From Pseudomonas taetrolens (GTDB taxonomy: Bacteria; Pseudomonadota; Gammaproteobacteria; Pseudomonadales; Pseudomonadaceae): DNA of 64,000 nucleotides. A program made the translations under genes and the position numbers. The notes beneath the pieces were generated by a model. That model was given only the letters and a program-made list of their open reading frames with translations, ran no database searches and was not told the origin of the DNA. The stretch is from assembly GCF_900475285.1 (NCBI RefSeq), contig NZ_LS483370.1, positions 820,001 through 884,000 of the forward strand, read 5' to 3'. This document shows positions 9,032-16,305 of this stretch, in pieces (positions within the stretch are counted from its first letter, which is position 1; each line of letters begins with the position of its first letter).

Positions 9032-10294
9032 ATGCTCGCCCCCGTACAGTTATTGTCTGCGACTCGTCAGAACCTTTGGCGCCTTACGTTTATCCGCATG
9101 TTGGTGCTGGCTGCCCAGGCCGGCTCCGTAGGTTTTGCGTATCTGTTTGATTTGCTGCCGCTGCCCTGGTTCGAGCTGGGTGTCACCCTCGGCTGCTCCA
9201 TGCTGCTGTGCGCGTTTACCGCCATCCGGTTGCGCACCACGTGGCCGGTCACGGAGCTGGAGTACGCACTGCAACTGGCCTGTGACCTGTTTATCCACAG
9301 CGCCCTGTTGTACTTCTCCGGGGGCTCGACCAATCCCTTCGTATCTTATTATCTGGTGCCGCTGACGATTGCGGCAGTGACATTGCCCTGGCGTTATTCG
9401 CTGGTCTTGACCGGCATTGCGCTGGCGCTTTATACGTTGTTGCTGCTGCAGTTCTACCCGGTCGATACAGTGCCGTTCTTCCGCGAGCAGCTGCAGATCT
9501 ACGGGATGTGGCTCAGCTTTGCGCTTTCAGCGGCCGTGATTACCTTCTTTGCCGCCAAAATGGGCGAAGAGTTGCGCCGCCAGGAAGAACTGCGAGCCCT
9601 GCGACGTGAAGAAGGCTTGCGAGACCAGCAGTTGCTGGCCGTTGCGACTCAAGCGGCCGGTGCTGCCCATGAGCTGGGTACACCCTTGTCGACCATGAGC
9701 GTGTTGCTCAAGGAGATGCGCCGGGACCATCTGGATCCGGAGCTGCAGGACGACTTGAGCGTACTTCAGGATCAGGTCAAATTGTGCAAAGAAACCCTGC
9801 AGCAACTGGTGCGCGCTGCCGAGGCCAATCGCCGGCTGGCCATTGAGGTTCAAGGTGTCACGCAGTGGCTCGATGAAGCCTTGAACCGCTGGCACCTGAT
9901 GCGCCCTGAAGCCACATATCGCTTTCAGTGTCTGGGGCGTGGGCCGGTACCACGCTTGGCGCCACCTCCGGACTTGACCCAGGCGCTGCTCAATTTGCTC
10001 AACAATGCAGCCGATGCTTGCCCGGAAGGGCTGGAAGTCAGCGTCGACTGGGATGCGGTTGATCTGACGATCAGTATTCGTGATCACGGTGCAGGTGTAC
10101 CGTTGGCCATCGCCGAACAAATCGGCAAACCCTTTTTTACCACTAAGGGCAAAGGCTTCGGTCTGGGCCTATTCTTGAGCAAAGCCAGCGTGACACGTGC
10201 TGGCGGCTCGGTAAAACTCTACAGTCATGAGGATGGCGGCACGCTCACCGAGCTGCGCCTGCCGCGTGTCGCCCGAGGAAACGAAAATGAGTGA
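9032..10294 (+). CDS. roxS: Redox sensor histidine kinase RoxS (RegB/PrrB family)
   Basis: Membrane kinase of 420 residues that senses respiratory redox state and phosphorylates RoxR. Six hydrophobic segments occupy residues 20-175. GGSTNPF at 97-103 is the RegB quinone-sensing signature. The H-box AAHELGTPLSTM puts the phospho-accepting histidine at 213. Cys252 in QVKLCKETLQQL matches the redox-active cysteine box of RegB. NLLNNAADA, DHGAGVP and GKGFGLGL are the ATP-binding N and G boxes. The ATG at 9032 is preferred because AGGAGAG stands just before it. It overlaps roxR by 8 bases. In P. putida RoxSR adjusts terminal oxidases; the same is inferred here. Confidence 0.93.
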   Translation: MLAPVQLLSATRQNLWRLTFIRMLVLAAQAGSVGFAYLFDLLPLPWFELGVTLGCSMLLCAFTAIRLRTTWPVTELEYALQLACDLFIHSALLYFSGGSTNPFVSYYLVPLTIAAVTLPWRYSLVLTGIALALYTLLLLQFYPVDTVPFFREQLQIYGMWLSFALSAAVITFFAAKMGEELRRQEELRALRREEGLRDQQLLAVATQAAGAAHELGTPLSTMSVLLKEMRRDHLDPELQDDLSVLQDQVKLCKETLQQLVRAAEANRRLAIEVQGVTQWLDEALNRWHLMRPEATYRFQCLGRGPVPRLAPPPDLTQALLNLLNNAADACPEGLEVSVDWDAVDLTISIRDHGAGVPLAIAEQIGKPFFTTKGKGFGLGLFLSKASVTRAGGSVKLYSHEDGGTLTELRLPRVARGNENE

Positions 10295-10847
10295 AGAAAT
10301 TCAGGTCGAAGGCGAAGAACTGCCGCATTTGTTGTTGGTAGATGACGACGCCACGTTTACCCGCGTCATGGCTCGCGCCATGAGCCGCCGCGGTTTCCGC
10401 GTCAGTACGGCGGGCTCTGCCGAAGAAGGGCTGATTCTGGCGCAACAGGACCTGCCCGATTTCGCTGCGCTGGACCTGAAAATGGACGGTGACTCAGGCC
10501 TGGTCTTGCTGCCCAAGCTGCTTGAGCTTGATCCCGAAATGCGGGTTGTGATTCTCACGGGTTATTCGAGCATCGCTACGGCCGTTGAGGCGATCAAGCG
10601 CGGTGCCTGCAATTACTTGTGCAAGCCGGCTGATGCCGATGACGTGCTGGCGGCGCTGCTGTCCCAGCACGCGGATCTTGAAACGCTGGTACCGGACAAC
10701 CCGATGTCGGTTGACCGTCTGCAGTGGGAGCACATCCAGCGCGTGTTGGGTGAGCATGAAGGCAACATCTCGGCAACGGCCCGTGCGTTGGGCATGCACC
10801 GTCGGACCCTGCAGCGCAAACTGCAAAAGCGTCCGGTTCGGCGCTGA
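10287..10847 (+). CDS. roxR: Response regulator RoxR (RegA/PrrA family)
   Basis: A 186-residue DNA-binding partner of RoxS. The receiver domain (about 14-130) has the acidic pair in LLLVDDD, the phospho-accepting Asp63 in AALDLKMDGDSG, T in VVILTGYSS and K in YLCKPADADD. A short linker leads to a Fis-type helix-turn-helix, WEHIQRVLGEHEGNISATARALGMHRRTLQRKLQKR, which is very conserved among RegA homologues. The ATG at 10287 overlaps the roxS stop (ATGAGTGA arrangement), implying coupled translation. Confidence 0.94.
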   Translation: MSEEIQVEGEELPHLLLVDDDATFTRVMARAMSRRGFRVSTAGSAEEGLILAQQDLPDFAALDLKMDGDSGLVLLPKLLELDPEMRVVILTGYSSIATAVEAIKRGACNYLCKPADADDVLAALLSQHADLETLVPDNPMSVDRLQWEHIQRVLGEHEGNISATARALGMHRRTLQRKLQKRPVRR

Positions 10848-10943
10848 GCCAGGTAGATTGCACACTGTAAACCGGTCTTGCCGAGCGGTTTGCAGCGGGC
10901 CCTCCGTGCTAGAGTGCCGCATCCCGCGTTCCTGGATTCTGTC

Positions 10944-11438
10944 ATGAGTTTTTTACTTCGCAGTGTCGCGCTTGGTGTGATGCTGACCAGTTTGCCACTG
11001 GCCGCTGCGCCCACCATTGCCCCCCTGTTGCACGCACAGTTTTTGCCGGTAGATGATCTGCAGTTGCGCGCTGAAAAACCCGAGCAGCAGCAGTTGATGC
11101 TGGTGACCTCGTATTCCGTTGTGGTGGGCAACCAGCGTCAATCCAATCAGCAGCCGATCCCGGTGACGTCGCCTTTATGGGTGCGTTTGAAAGGCAAGCC
11201 GATGAGTCAGGGCGCGACCGTCAGCCAAGTACTGATTTCCTTTGATGGTGAAAGCAAAAGCCTGAAAAAGCCCGTATTTGACCGTAAAACCCGGACGTTG
11301 ACCTTGTCTTATCCCTTGGCCCAATACCGTGTCGTGATGGATTTGCTGCGCAACGATACGGTCTATTGCCAGTTTTTGACCTATGCCAATGGCCATATTT
11401 GGGCCGACTTGCACACCGGCAGCGTGCGCGCACGTTGA
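10944..11438 (+). CDS. Predicted periplasmic protein of unknown function
   Basis: A 164-residue protein. MSFLLRSVALGVMLTSLPLAAA looks like a signal peptide cleaved before PTIAPLLHAQFLPVDDLQLRAEKPEQQQLMLV. The mature part is polar with alternating beta-type segments and one cysteine; no catalytic motif was recognised. It resembles DUF2057-like proteins in size and in the opening VDDLQLR stretch, but not strongly enough to assign. It follows roxR at about 100 bases in the same direction, so it might share its transcript. Confidence 0.7.
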   Translation: MSFLLRSVALGVMLTSLPLAAAPTIAPLLHAQFLPVDDLQLRAEKPEQQQLMLVTSYSVVVGNQRQSNQQPIPVTSPLWVRLKGKPMSQGATVSQVLISFDGESKSLKKPVFDRKTRTLTLSYPLAQYRVVMDLLRNDTVYCQFLTYANGHIWADLHTGSVRAR

Positions 11439-11489
11439 GCCTTGGGTAAACTGCGGGCCCCGTGAAGTATCAGCAGGCTGGAGTCGGAC

Positions 11490-11777
11490 ATGCGTAAAGA
11501 TAAGAAGCAGTTGATTGGTGATGAAATTGGCGATGAGCAGATCAAGTTGTTCCTGGACTTTGAACCCGTAGACGCCACTTCGCCCTCGCTGCACAAACTG
11601 ATCAAAGCCTATCGCGGTCTGCGTATCGACGACTTTGAGCGCTTCCTGGCGTTCTTCAAGGAAGCCGGGTACGACCTTGATGGCAAGGATGAGCACGGTC
11701 AGACACTCGTCGACATCATCAAGGATCAGCGCAACGCCGAAGAGTACATTGAGCTTATCGAGAAGGCTCGCGGCTAA
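11490..11777 (+). CDS. Small PA4642-family protein
   Basis: A 95-residue cytosolic, highly charged and helical protein, MRKDKKQLIGDEIGDEQIKLFLDFEP, with the stretch ERFLAFFKEAGYDLDGKDEHGQTLVDIIKDQR. I recognise it as the Pseudomonas PA4642-type family, which has no defined role. The ATG at 11490 has GGAG about 11 bases upstream. It sits 51 bases after the previous gene in the same direction. Confidence 0.75.
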   Translation: MRKDKKQLIGDEIGDEQIKLFLDFEPVDATSPSLHKLIKAYRGLRIDDFERFLAFFKEAGYDLDGKDEHGQTLVDIIKDQRNAEEYIELIEKARG

Positions 11778-11798
11778 GCGGCAAGACATCGATCTAAA

Positions 11799-11883
11799 CC
11801 TGCAGGGCGGGCCTGTCTCGCAAGGATGTCCATGCGAGCGGTCAGCGTTGTCCGCATCGCGGGACGCGCATGCTCCTGCAGGA
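11799..11883. repeat. Degenerate REP pair (REPIN-like)
   Basis: CCTGCAGGGCGGGC at the left and the inverted GCTCCTGCAGG at the right enclose about 60 bases rich in GCGAGC/CGCG words, as in the paired palindromic REP elements of fluorescent pseudomonads. The internal sequence has drifted, so this is a remnant. Confidence 0.45.
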
Positions 11884-11891
11884 GATTGAAG

Positions 11892-11909
11892 GCGTAAACC
11901 GGTTTACGC
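11892..11909. promoter_or_regulatory. 18-bp perfect palindrome
   Basis: GCGTAAACCGGTTTACGC is a perfect 18-bp palindrome beside the REP remnant, 187 bases upstream of the secreted-protein gene at 12097. No T-run follows, so it does not read as a terminator. It could be an operator for a dimeric repressor. Confidence 0.35.
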
Positions 11910-12032
11910 TGCAACCAAGCCTTTTACAGATTACAGCCCGCTTCTATTTCTTCTCCCTCCATTCAAGACAGATCCCATAGGCTCAGTGCTGTTTGCTGCG
12001 CGATGTATCTGCGCGCGCCAACAATACTGAAG

Positions 12033-12051
12033 CTGACATCGAAGATGTCAG
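12033..12051. promoter_or_regulatory. 19-bp dyad operator candidate
   Basis: CTGACATCGAAGATGTCAG has two perfect 8-base arms around a 3-base centre. It lies 45 bases upstream of the start at 12097, a typical operator position. The regulator is unknown. Confidence 0.4.
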
Positions 12052-12096
12052 GGGCTCGCAGGACTGCGGGCAGATGGTTAACTGAAAGGGAATTTA

Positions 12097-12552
12097 ATGA
12101 TGCGGTATTCACTCAGGTGGGTGACACGCCTGTGTCTTGGTCTTGGACTCAGTGTGCTGTCTTCGGGGGCGTTGGCGGTTGATGAGGTGCTGGAGGTCGA
12201 GATCTTTAACGCCACGCCTTACAGCATCTCCCCGGGGGAAGATTTTTCGCTGCTGGAAAGTCCGGACAATTCAGGTCATGACTTTATCGTCGAGTCCCGT
12301 GCCAGTCAGGAGTTGCTGTACTACTTGCCGGAGTCACGAGGCACTGAGACATTTACCTATCGCCAGGGCGAGCAGGCTTGTCTGTTTGGCTTTGGCCATT
12401 TAACGCCAGGGGCCAGCACCATCAACCGCTGGGCCAACGCAAAATCAATCGGTCCGGTTGAGATCGCCTGCGCTGCAGAACTCCTCGCCGTCCCCGACCA
12501 TGATGAGTTCGTGCGCAACGGCGGTACGCGGGTGCTGTTCACGATGGGATAG
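12097..12552 (+). CDS. Secreted protein of unknown function
   Basis: A 151-residue exported protein. The signal peptide runs to about residue 27 (LCLGLGLSVLSSGALA) and is followed by VDEVLEVEIFNATPYSISPGEDFSLLES. Two cysteines in the mature part (in EQACLFGFGHLTPG and VEIACAAELL) could form a disulfide. The FNATPYSISPG and FGHLTPG patterns suggest a beta-sandwich, faintly like spondin-N-type secreted proteins, but no family can be assigned. The ATG pair at 12097 follows AAAGGGAA. Two palindromes lie in its 318-base upstream region and a terminator follows at 12570. Confidence 0.72.
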   Translation: MMRYSLRWVTRLCLGLGLSVLSSGALAVDEVLEVEIFNATPYSISPGEDFSLLESPDNSGHDFIVESRASQELLYYLPESRGTETFTYRQGEQACLFGFGHLTPGASTINRWANAKSIGPVEIACAAELLAVPDHDEFVRNGGTRVLFTMG

Positions 12553-12569
12553 CAAAGGCTCCGTGCAAC

Positions 12570-12602
12570 AAAAAGCCCCTGGCCATAAGGGCAGGGGCTT
12601 TG
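12570..12602. terminator. Bidirectional terminator between the secreted protein gene and mqo
   Basis: AAAGCCCCTG at 12572-12581 and CAGGGGCTTT at 12592-12601 form a 10-bp stem. The T-run is longer on the minus strand (five T), so it mainly serves mqo but lies between convergent genes. Confidence 0.8.
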
Positions 12603-12629
12603 TGTGACGCATCACGGGTGCAGGCCGTG

Positions 12630-14129
12630 TTACGCGATGCTGGTGTTCGGTTCTACCAGTTCCAGCAACTCGGAGTTGCGGGTGCTGATTTCACGGTACA
12701 ACTCAGCGTCGGTCTCAAGGGTTTTTTCCCGTGCCGGGAAAATTTCCTTGAGCTTGGTCGCCCACTCGCCAGCTGCTTTTTGCGGGAAGCAGCGCTCGAT
12801 CAGGTCGAGCATGATCGATACCGTCACCGAAGCGCCCGGAGAGGCGCCGAGCAGGGCGGCCAATGAGCCGTCCTTGGCTGCAACCAGTTCGGTACCGAAC
12901 TGCAGCACGCCGCCTTTTTTCGGGTCTTTCTTGATGATCTGAACCCGTTGGCCCGCGATCTCAAGACGCCAGTCTTCGGCCTTGGCCTGTGGATAGAAGC
13001 GACGCAGGGAGTCCAGGCGTTGCTCCATCGATTGACGGACCTCACTGACCAGGTACTTGGTCAGATCCATGTTGTCACGGGCGACGGCGAGCATTGGTCC
13101 GATATTACCCAAGCGAATCGACATCGGCAGGTCCATGAACGAACCGTGCTTGAGGAACTTGGTCGTGAAGCCGGCATACGGTCCAAACAACAGGGACTTC
13201 TTGCCGTCCACGACACGGGTGTCCAGATGCGGTACCGACATCGGTGGGGAGCCTACGGCCGCCTGGCTGTAGACCTTGGCCTGGTGAAGCTTGACCACTT
13301 CCGGGTTGTCGCAACGCAGCCACTGGCCGCTGACCGGGAAACCGCCGTAGCCTTTGCTTTCCTCAATGCCCGAGGCTTGCAGCAGCGGCAAGGCCGCGCC
13401 ACCGGCACCGAGGAACACGAATTTGGCATCGATGTGGCGCGTGTTGCCGCTGTTGGTGTCTTTGATGCTCACTGTCCAGCCGCTGCCATTGCGCTTGAGG
13501 CCAGTGACTTTTTTGCTGTATTTGATCTGCGTGTCGGGAGCGCTGGCCAAATGCTTGAGCAGTTGCTGGGTCAGGGCGCCGAAGTTGACGTCGGTGCCGT
13601 GCATGACACGGGTGGCGGAGATGACTTCGTCTGCCGGGCGGCCCGGCATCATCAATGGCATCCATTCAGCCATTTTTGCCTTGTCTTCGGTGTATTCCAT
13701 GTCTGAAAACGCATGGTGCTTGCTCAGCACTTCAAAACGTTTTTTCAGGAAGGACACACCTTTTTCACCTTGCACGTAGCTCAGGTGAGGCACTGGGCTG
13801 ATGAAGGATTTGCATGAGCCGAAGGTCCCTTGTTGCGCCAGGTAGGCCCAAAACTGTTTCGAGACTTCGAACTGTGCATTGATATGCACAGCCTTTTTGA
13901 TGTCGATCGAACCGTCAGCCGCTTGCGGCGTATAGTTCAATTCGCACAGCCCGGCGTGGCCGGTGCCTGCGTTGTTCCACGGGTTGGAACTCTCCGCAGC
14001 ACCTGAGTCCATCTGCTCAACAACTTCCAGCTTAATGCCGGGGTCGAGCTCTTTGAGCAGTACGGCGAGGGTGGCACTCATGATGCCCGCTCCAACCAGT
14101 ACTACGTCGACTGCTTCGTTATGCGCCAT
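12630..14129 (-). CDS. mqo: Malate:quinone oxidoreductase
   Basis: FAD enzyme of 499 residues at the cytosolic face of the inner membrane. It oxidises malate to oxaloacetate and passes electrons to quinone, replacing or supplementing malate dehydrogenase in the TCA cycle. The N-terminal FAD fold [25 protein letters not shown] is followed by the family block [45 protein letters not shown] near the C-terminus is also typical. The ATG at 14129 follows GGAG. The terminator lies at 12570-12602. Upstream is a long gene-poor region that must hold its promoter. Confidence 0.95.
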   Translation of the reverse strand: MAHNEAVDVVLVGAGIMSATLAVLLKELDPGIKLEVVEQMDSGAAESSNPWNNAGTGHAGLCELNYTPQAADGSIDIKKAVHINAQFEVSKQFWAYLAQQGTFGSCKSFISPVPHLSYVQGEKGVSFLKKRFEVLSKHHAFSDMEYTEDKAKMAEWMPLMMPGRPADEVISATRVMHGTDVNFGALTQQLLKHLASAPDTQIKYSKKVTGLKRNGSGWTVSIKDTNSGNTRHIDAKFVFLGAGGAALPLLQASGIEESKGYGGFPVSGQWLRCDNPEVVKLHQAKVYSQAAVGSPPMSVPHLDTRVVDGKKSLLFGPYAGFTTKFLKHGSFMDLPMSIRLGNIGPMLAVARDNMDLTKYLVSEVRQSMEQRLDSLRRFYPQAKAEDWRLEIAGQRVQIIKKDPKKGGVLQFGTELVAAKDGSLAALLGASPGASVTVSIMLDLIERCFPQKAAGEWATKLKEIFPAREKTLETDAELYREISTRNSELLELVEPNTSIA

Positions 14130-14878
14130 TAACGCGTCTCCAAAATCTACGGCACCAAATTGACGGCATAGCTGCCAGGTGTCCCGAGGCGAACATCAGG
14201 TAGGGCCTCGGGTCACGCATGGCCGGGATCGCCATGTCCGATTCTTCGCAATTCCTTGCAACTTCAGCGCACGCTCCGACCGGGCCTTCAAGGTTCATAT
14301 GAACGCATTTCAGAACTCGGGAGGCAATTCGACTTAAGGTCAAGAGCGTCCGTTTGTGCAACCAAATCCGTAAGCGGACAGGCTTTCAGTCTTGTGCTGT
14401 GGAGCCGACTTCGATCCTGCTTGGTGAGACTGTTTCAGACGCTAATGGTGCATGTTCAGACGCAAAACTTTTCATTTGCTCGCCACACTCTTGTGAAGTT
14501 GTGAAAACCCGTTTTTTTTTCACGCTCTTTTGAAGACGTGAACCTCAAAAAAGGGCTGCCGCATGCCAGGCACTGTCCCGTGGATGGCCTGCCGTCCTGG
14601 AGTACAGGATGGGCACGACGGGCAAAAACGCAGTGGCCGAGCAAAATGGCAGCTCTGGCAGATCGAAAAAGGCCGGGGGATTGCAGAATGAACAGCAAGC
14701 ACGCCAGCGTTACACGATCTGTGTGGGCGGCTCTCTGTGGGCGGTGCGGGGGAGCTAATACAAGCGCATTAGCGGTGCTGCGAGGCCCGATCAGGAGACG
14801 TCCTTATAATCGGGGGGAGATTGTAGCGAAGAAACGTGGGCAATTGATCCTGTTTAATGACTTTTATTGGCTTGCCGG
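14130..14878. other. Gene-poor region upstream of mqo
   Basis: About 750 bases with no ORF I can defend. Short reading frames exist on both strands (for example 14538-14882 plus and 14520-14702 minus), but they lack good ribosome sites and convincing protein composition. It must hold the mqo promoter. A hairpin, GTGAAAA and TTTTCAC around a T-rich loop, lies at about 14499-14523, and a TATAAT-like word is at 14805-14810. Confidence 0.4.
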
Positions 14879-15112
14879 TTAAACGCCTGACAGCAGTTGC
14901 ACCCTTGGGTGCGCCGCAGGCGTGTGAATACGGGCGCTGGCAGGTAATACCTGGTGCAACCAGTTGAGGCGAATTTCCTCGATTTCGATCCAGTTGTTGC
15001 CCGCCGGCGCTTGCCTGCATTGTTTAAATGCCTGGCAGCGACCTTCAGCATCCAGGCGCGCAAAGCAACGGTGAGGGAGAGCGAAACCGAATAACGACCA
15101 AAACCTGTTCAT
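14879..15112 (-). CDS. Small hypothetical protein (77 aa)
   Basis: Frame MNRFWSLFGFALPHRCFARL with later NNWIEIEEIRLNWLHQVLP has the look of a genuine small protein, with three cysteines in its first half and a tryptophan-rich centre. The ATG at 15112 has AAAGG about 12 bases upstream. A TTG two codons earlier is possible. It has no recognised domain. It is transcribed toward mqo but 750 bases away, so probably separately. Confidence 0.5.
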   Translation of the reverse strand: MNRFWSLFGFALPHRCFARLDAEGRCQAFKQCRQAPAGNNWIEIEEIRLNWLHQVLPASARIHTPAAHPRVQLLSGV

Positions 15113-15270
15113 GGGCAAGCACCTTTGAAGTCCATGGGCCAGACAATGCCTGCGTGATGTGACACCGCGATGTAATGCCTATGACACCAGGGTGACAGTT
15201 AGCGGCTAGTTAGCGGGGGGGGAGCACCGCTATACTGGCAACCTGTTTTACCTGTCCTGGAGAAGTGAGC

Positions 15271-15855
15271 ATGTTGCAACGCCTGTTGTTCGGTTTGATT
15301 ACTGTGACCAGTTTGACTCTGGTCGGCTGTGCCCACAGCCCGCAACAACTCAGCCCGCAACCCAAGTTGACTACTCAACTTGCACCAGTCGGTCGTGGCC
15401 AGCCGGTGGTGGTTCGCGTGGTGGATGGTCGTCCATCGCCAACCTTGGGCACCCGTGGCGGCATGTATCCTGAAACCAGCGCGATCAGCGTCAGCAGCGC
15501 TGACCTGATTCCAAAACTGCAGGCCCAGGCCGAAGCTGCCGTGCGCTTGCTGGGTTACACGCCAACGTCCAATGCGATCAATGCACCCACGTTGACCGTG
15601 ACGTTGGCCGAGCTGAAGTATCAGTCGCCCAAAGACACCATGTACGTCACAGAAGCTACGATCGGCGCGACCTTTCGTTCTGATGTGAAGAACGGCGGTC
15701 GTACCTACAACGGTCGTTATGGCGCATCACTGGATCAGCGTTTCGGCATGGCGCCGAATCAGGAAACCAACACCAAGCTGGTGAGCGATGTCCTGAGTGA
15801 TGCCTTGACGCGTGTATTCAAAGACCCGTCAATCGGTCGTCTGCTGGGCGAGTAA
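15271..15855 (+). CDS. YajG-family lipoprotein
   Basis: A 194-residue lipoprotein. The N-terminus MLQRLLFGLITVTSLTLVGCAHSP carries a lipobox (LVGC) with the acylated cysteine at 18. The mature region VVVRVVDGRPSPTLGTRGGMYPETSAISV and the later GRYGASLDQRFGMAPNQETNTKLVSDVLSDALTRVFKD match the YajG family of outer-membrane lipoproteins of unclear function. The ATG at 15271 follows GGAGAAG and is preferred over the GTG six bases earlier. A strong terminator follows. Confidence 0.87.
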   Translation: MLQRLLFGLITVTSLTLVGCAHSPQQLSPQPKLTTQLAPVGRGQPVVVRVVDGRPSPTLGTRGGMYPETSAISVSSADLIPKLQAQAEAAVRLLGYTPTSNAINAPTLTVTLAELKYQSPKDTMYVTEATIGATFRSDVKNGGRTYNGRYGASLDQRFGMAPNQETNTKLVSDVLSDALTRVFKDPSIGRLLGE

Positions 15856-15869
15856 TTGCGTCGCTAAAC

Positions 15870-15905
15870 AAAAAGCCCGAACTCGTTGAGTTCGGGCTTT
15901 TTTTT
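15870..15905 (+). terminator. Rho-independent terminator of the YajG-type gene
   Basis: A perfect 13-bp stem, AAAGCCCGAACTC and GAGTTCGGGCTTT, with a 3-base loop followed by eight T. On the minus strand it also has an A/T flank, so it may also end transcription of 15917-16123. Confidence 0.92.
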
Positions 15906-15916
15906 GAGCAATTCCT

Positions 15917-16123
15917 TCAGGCCGCTTCGGCATATAGCTCAAGACGGCTCACGCCAGTGAGCAAGTCCAGTTCAGGTAAATCGGCGTGGGCATGGCCGCT
16001 CAGGGCGCAATAGACCAGCCAGTGACGATCCTGAACGTTAAATGCCAGCCCTTCGATCAATGCCTGCTGTTCGTCGCTGGGGGCGATCAGATAAAGGCGG
16101 TCCTGGTTTTCTGCGTGCAGCAT
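15917..16123 (-). CDS. Small hypothetical protein (68 aa)
   Basis: Frame MLHAENQDRLYLIAPSDEQQALIEGLAF, then VQDRHWLVYCALSGHAHADLPELDLL, reads like a compact cytosolic protein. The ATG at 16123 has GGAG about 8 bases upstream and the stop lies just before the shared terminator at 15870-15905. No domain was recognised. Confidence 0.6.
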   Translation of the reverse strand: MLHAENQDRLYLIAPSDEQQALIEGLAFNVQDRHWLVYCALSGHAHADLPELDLLTGVSRLELYAEAA

Positions 16124-16207
16124 GACAAACTCCGTGTCGGTATCGAGGGGGCACAGGGTGGCCTCTCTACATGACGATACGGTGACATCCAGAATTAAAC
16201 GTTCTTG

Positions 16208-16298
16208 CCCTGTAAGAGCGAGCTTGTCGCGATGCGGTCAACGCGCGTCTTTGAATGATCGCAGTGAGGCCATTGCGAGCACGCTCGCTCCTACAGGG
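16208..16298. repeat. REPIN: inverted pair of REP palindromes
   Basis: CCCTGTAAGAGCGAGCTTG begins the left unit at 16208-16234. The right unit at 16271-16298 is its inverted counterpart (GCTCGCTCCTACAGGG). Both contain the GAGCGAGC...GCTCGC core common in P. fluorescens REPs. The left copy has lost a few bases. It fills the gap between the small gene and the acyltransferase stop. Confidence 0.75.
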
Positions 16299-16305
16299 GG
16301 CCGGG

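Noticed and set aside
14520..14702. 60-residue minus-strand ORF with many cysteines
   Set aside because: Composition looks like a chance frame, and it starts without a ribosome site.
14538..14882. 114-residue plus-strand ORF upstream of mqo
   Set aside because: No ribosome site, mixed composition, no recognisable domain, and it lies in a region with conflicting short frames.
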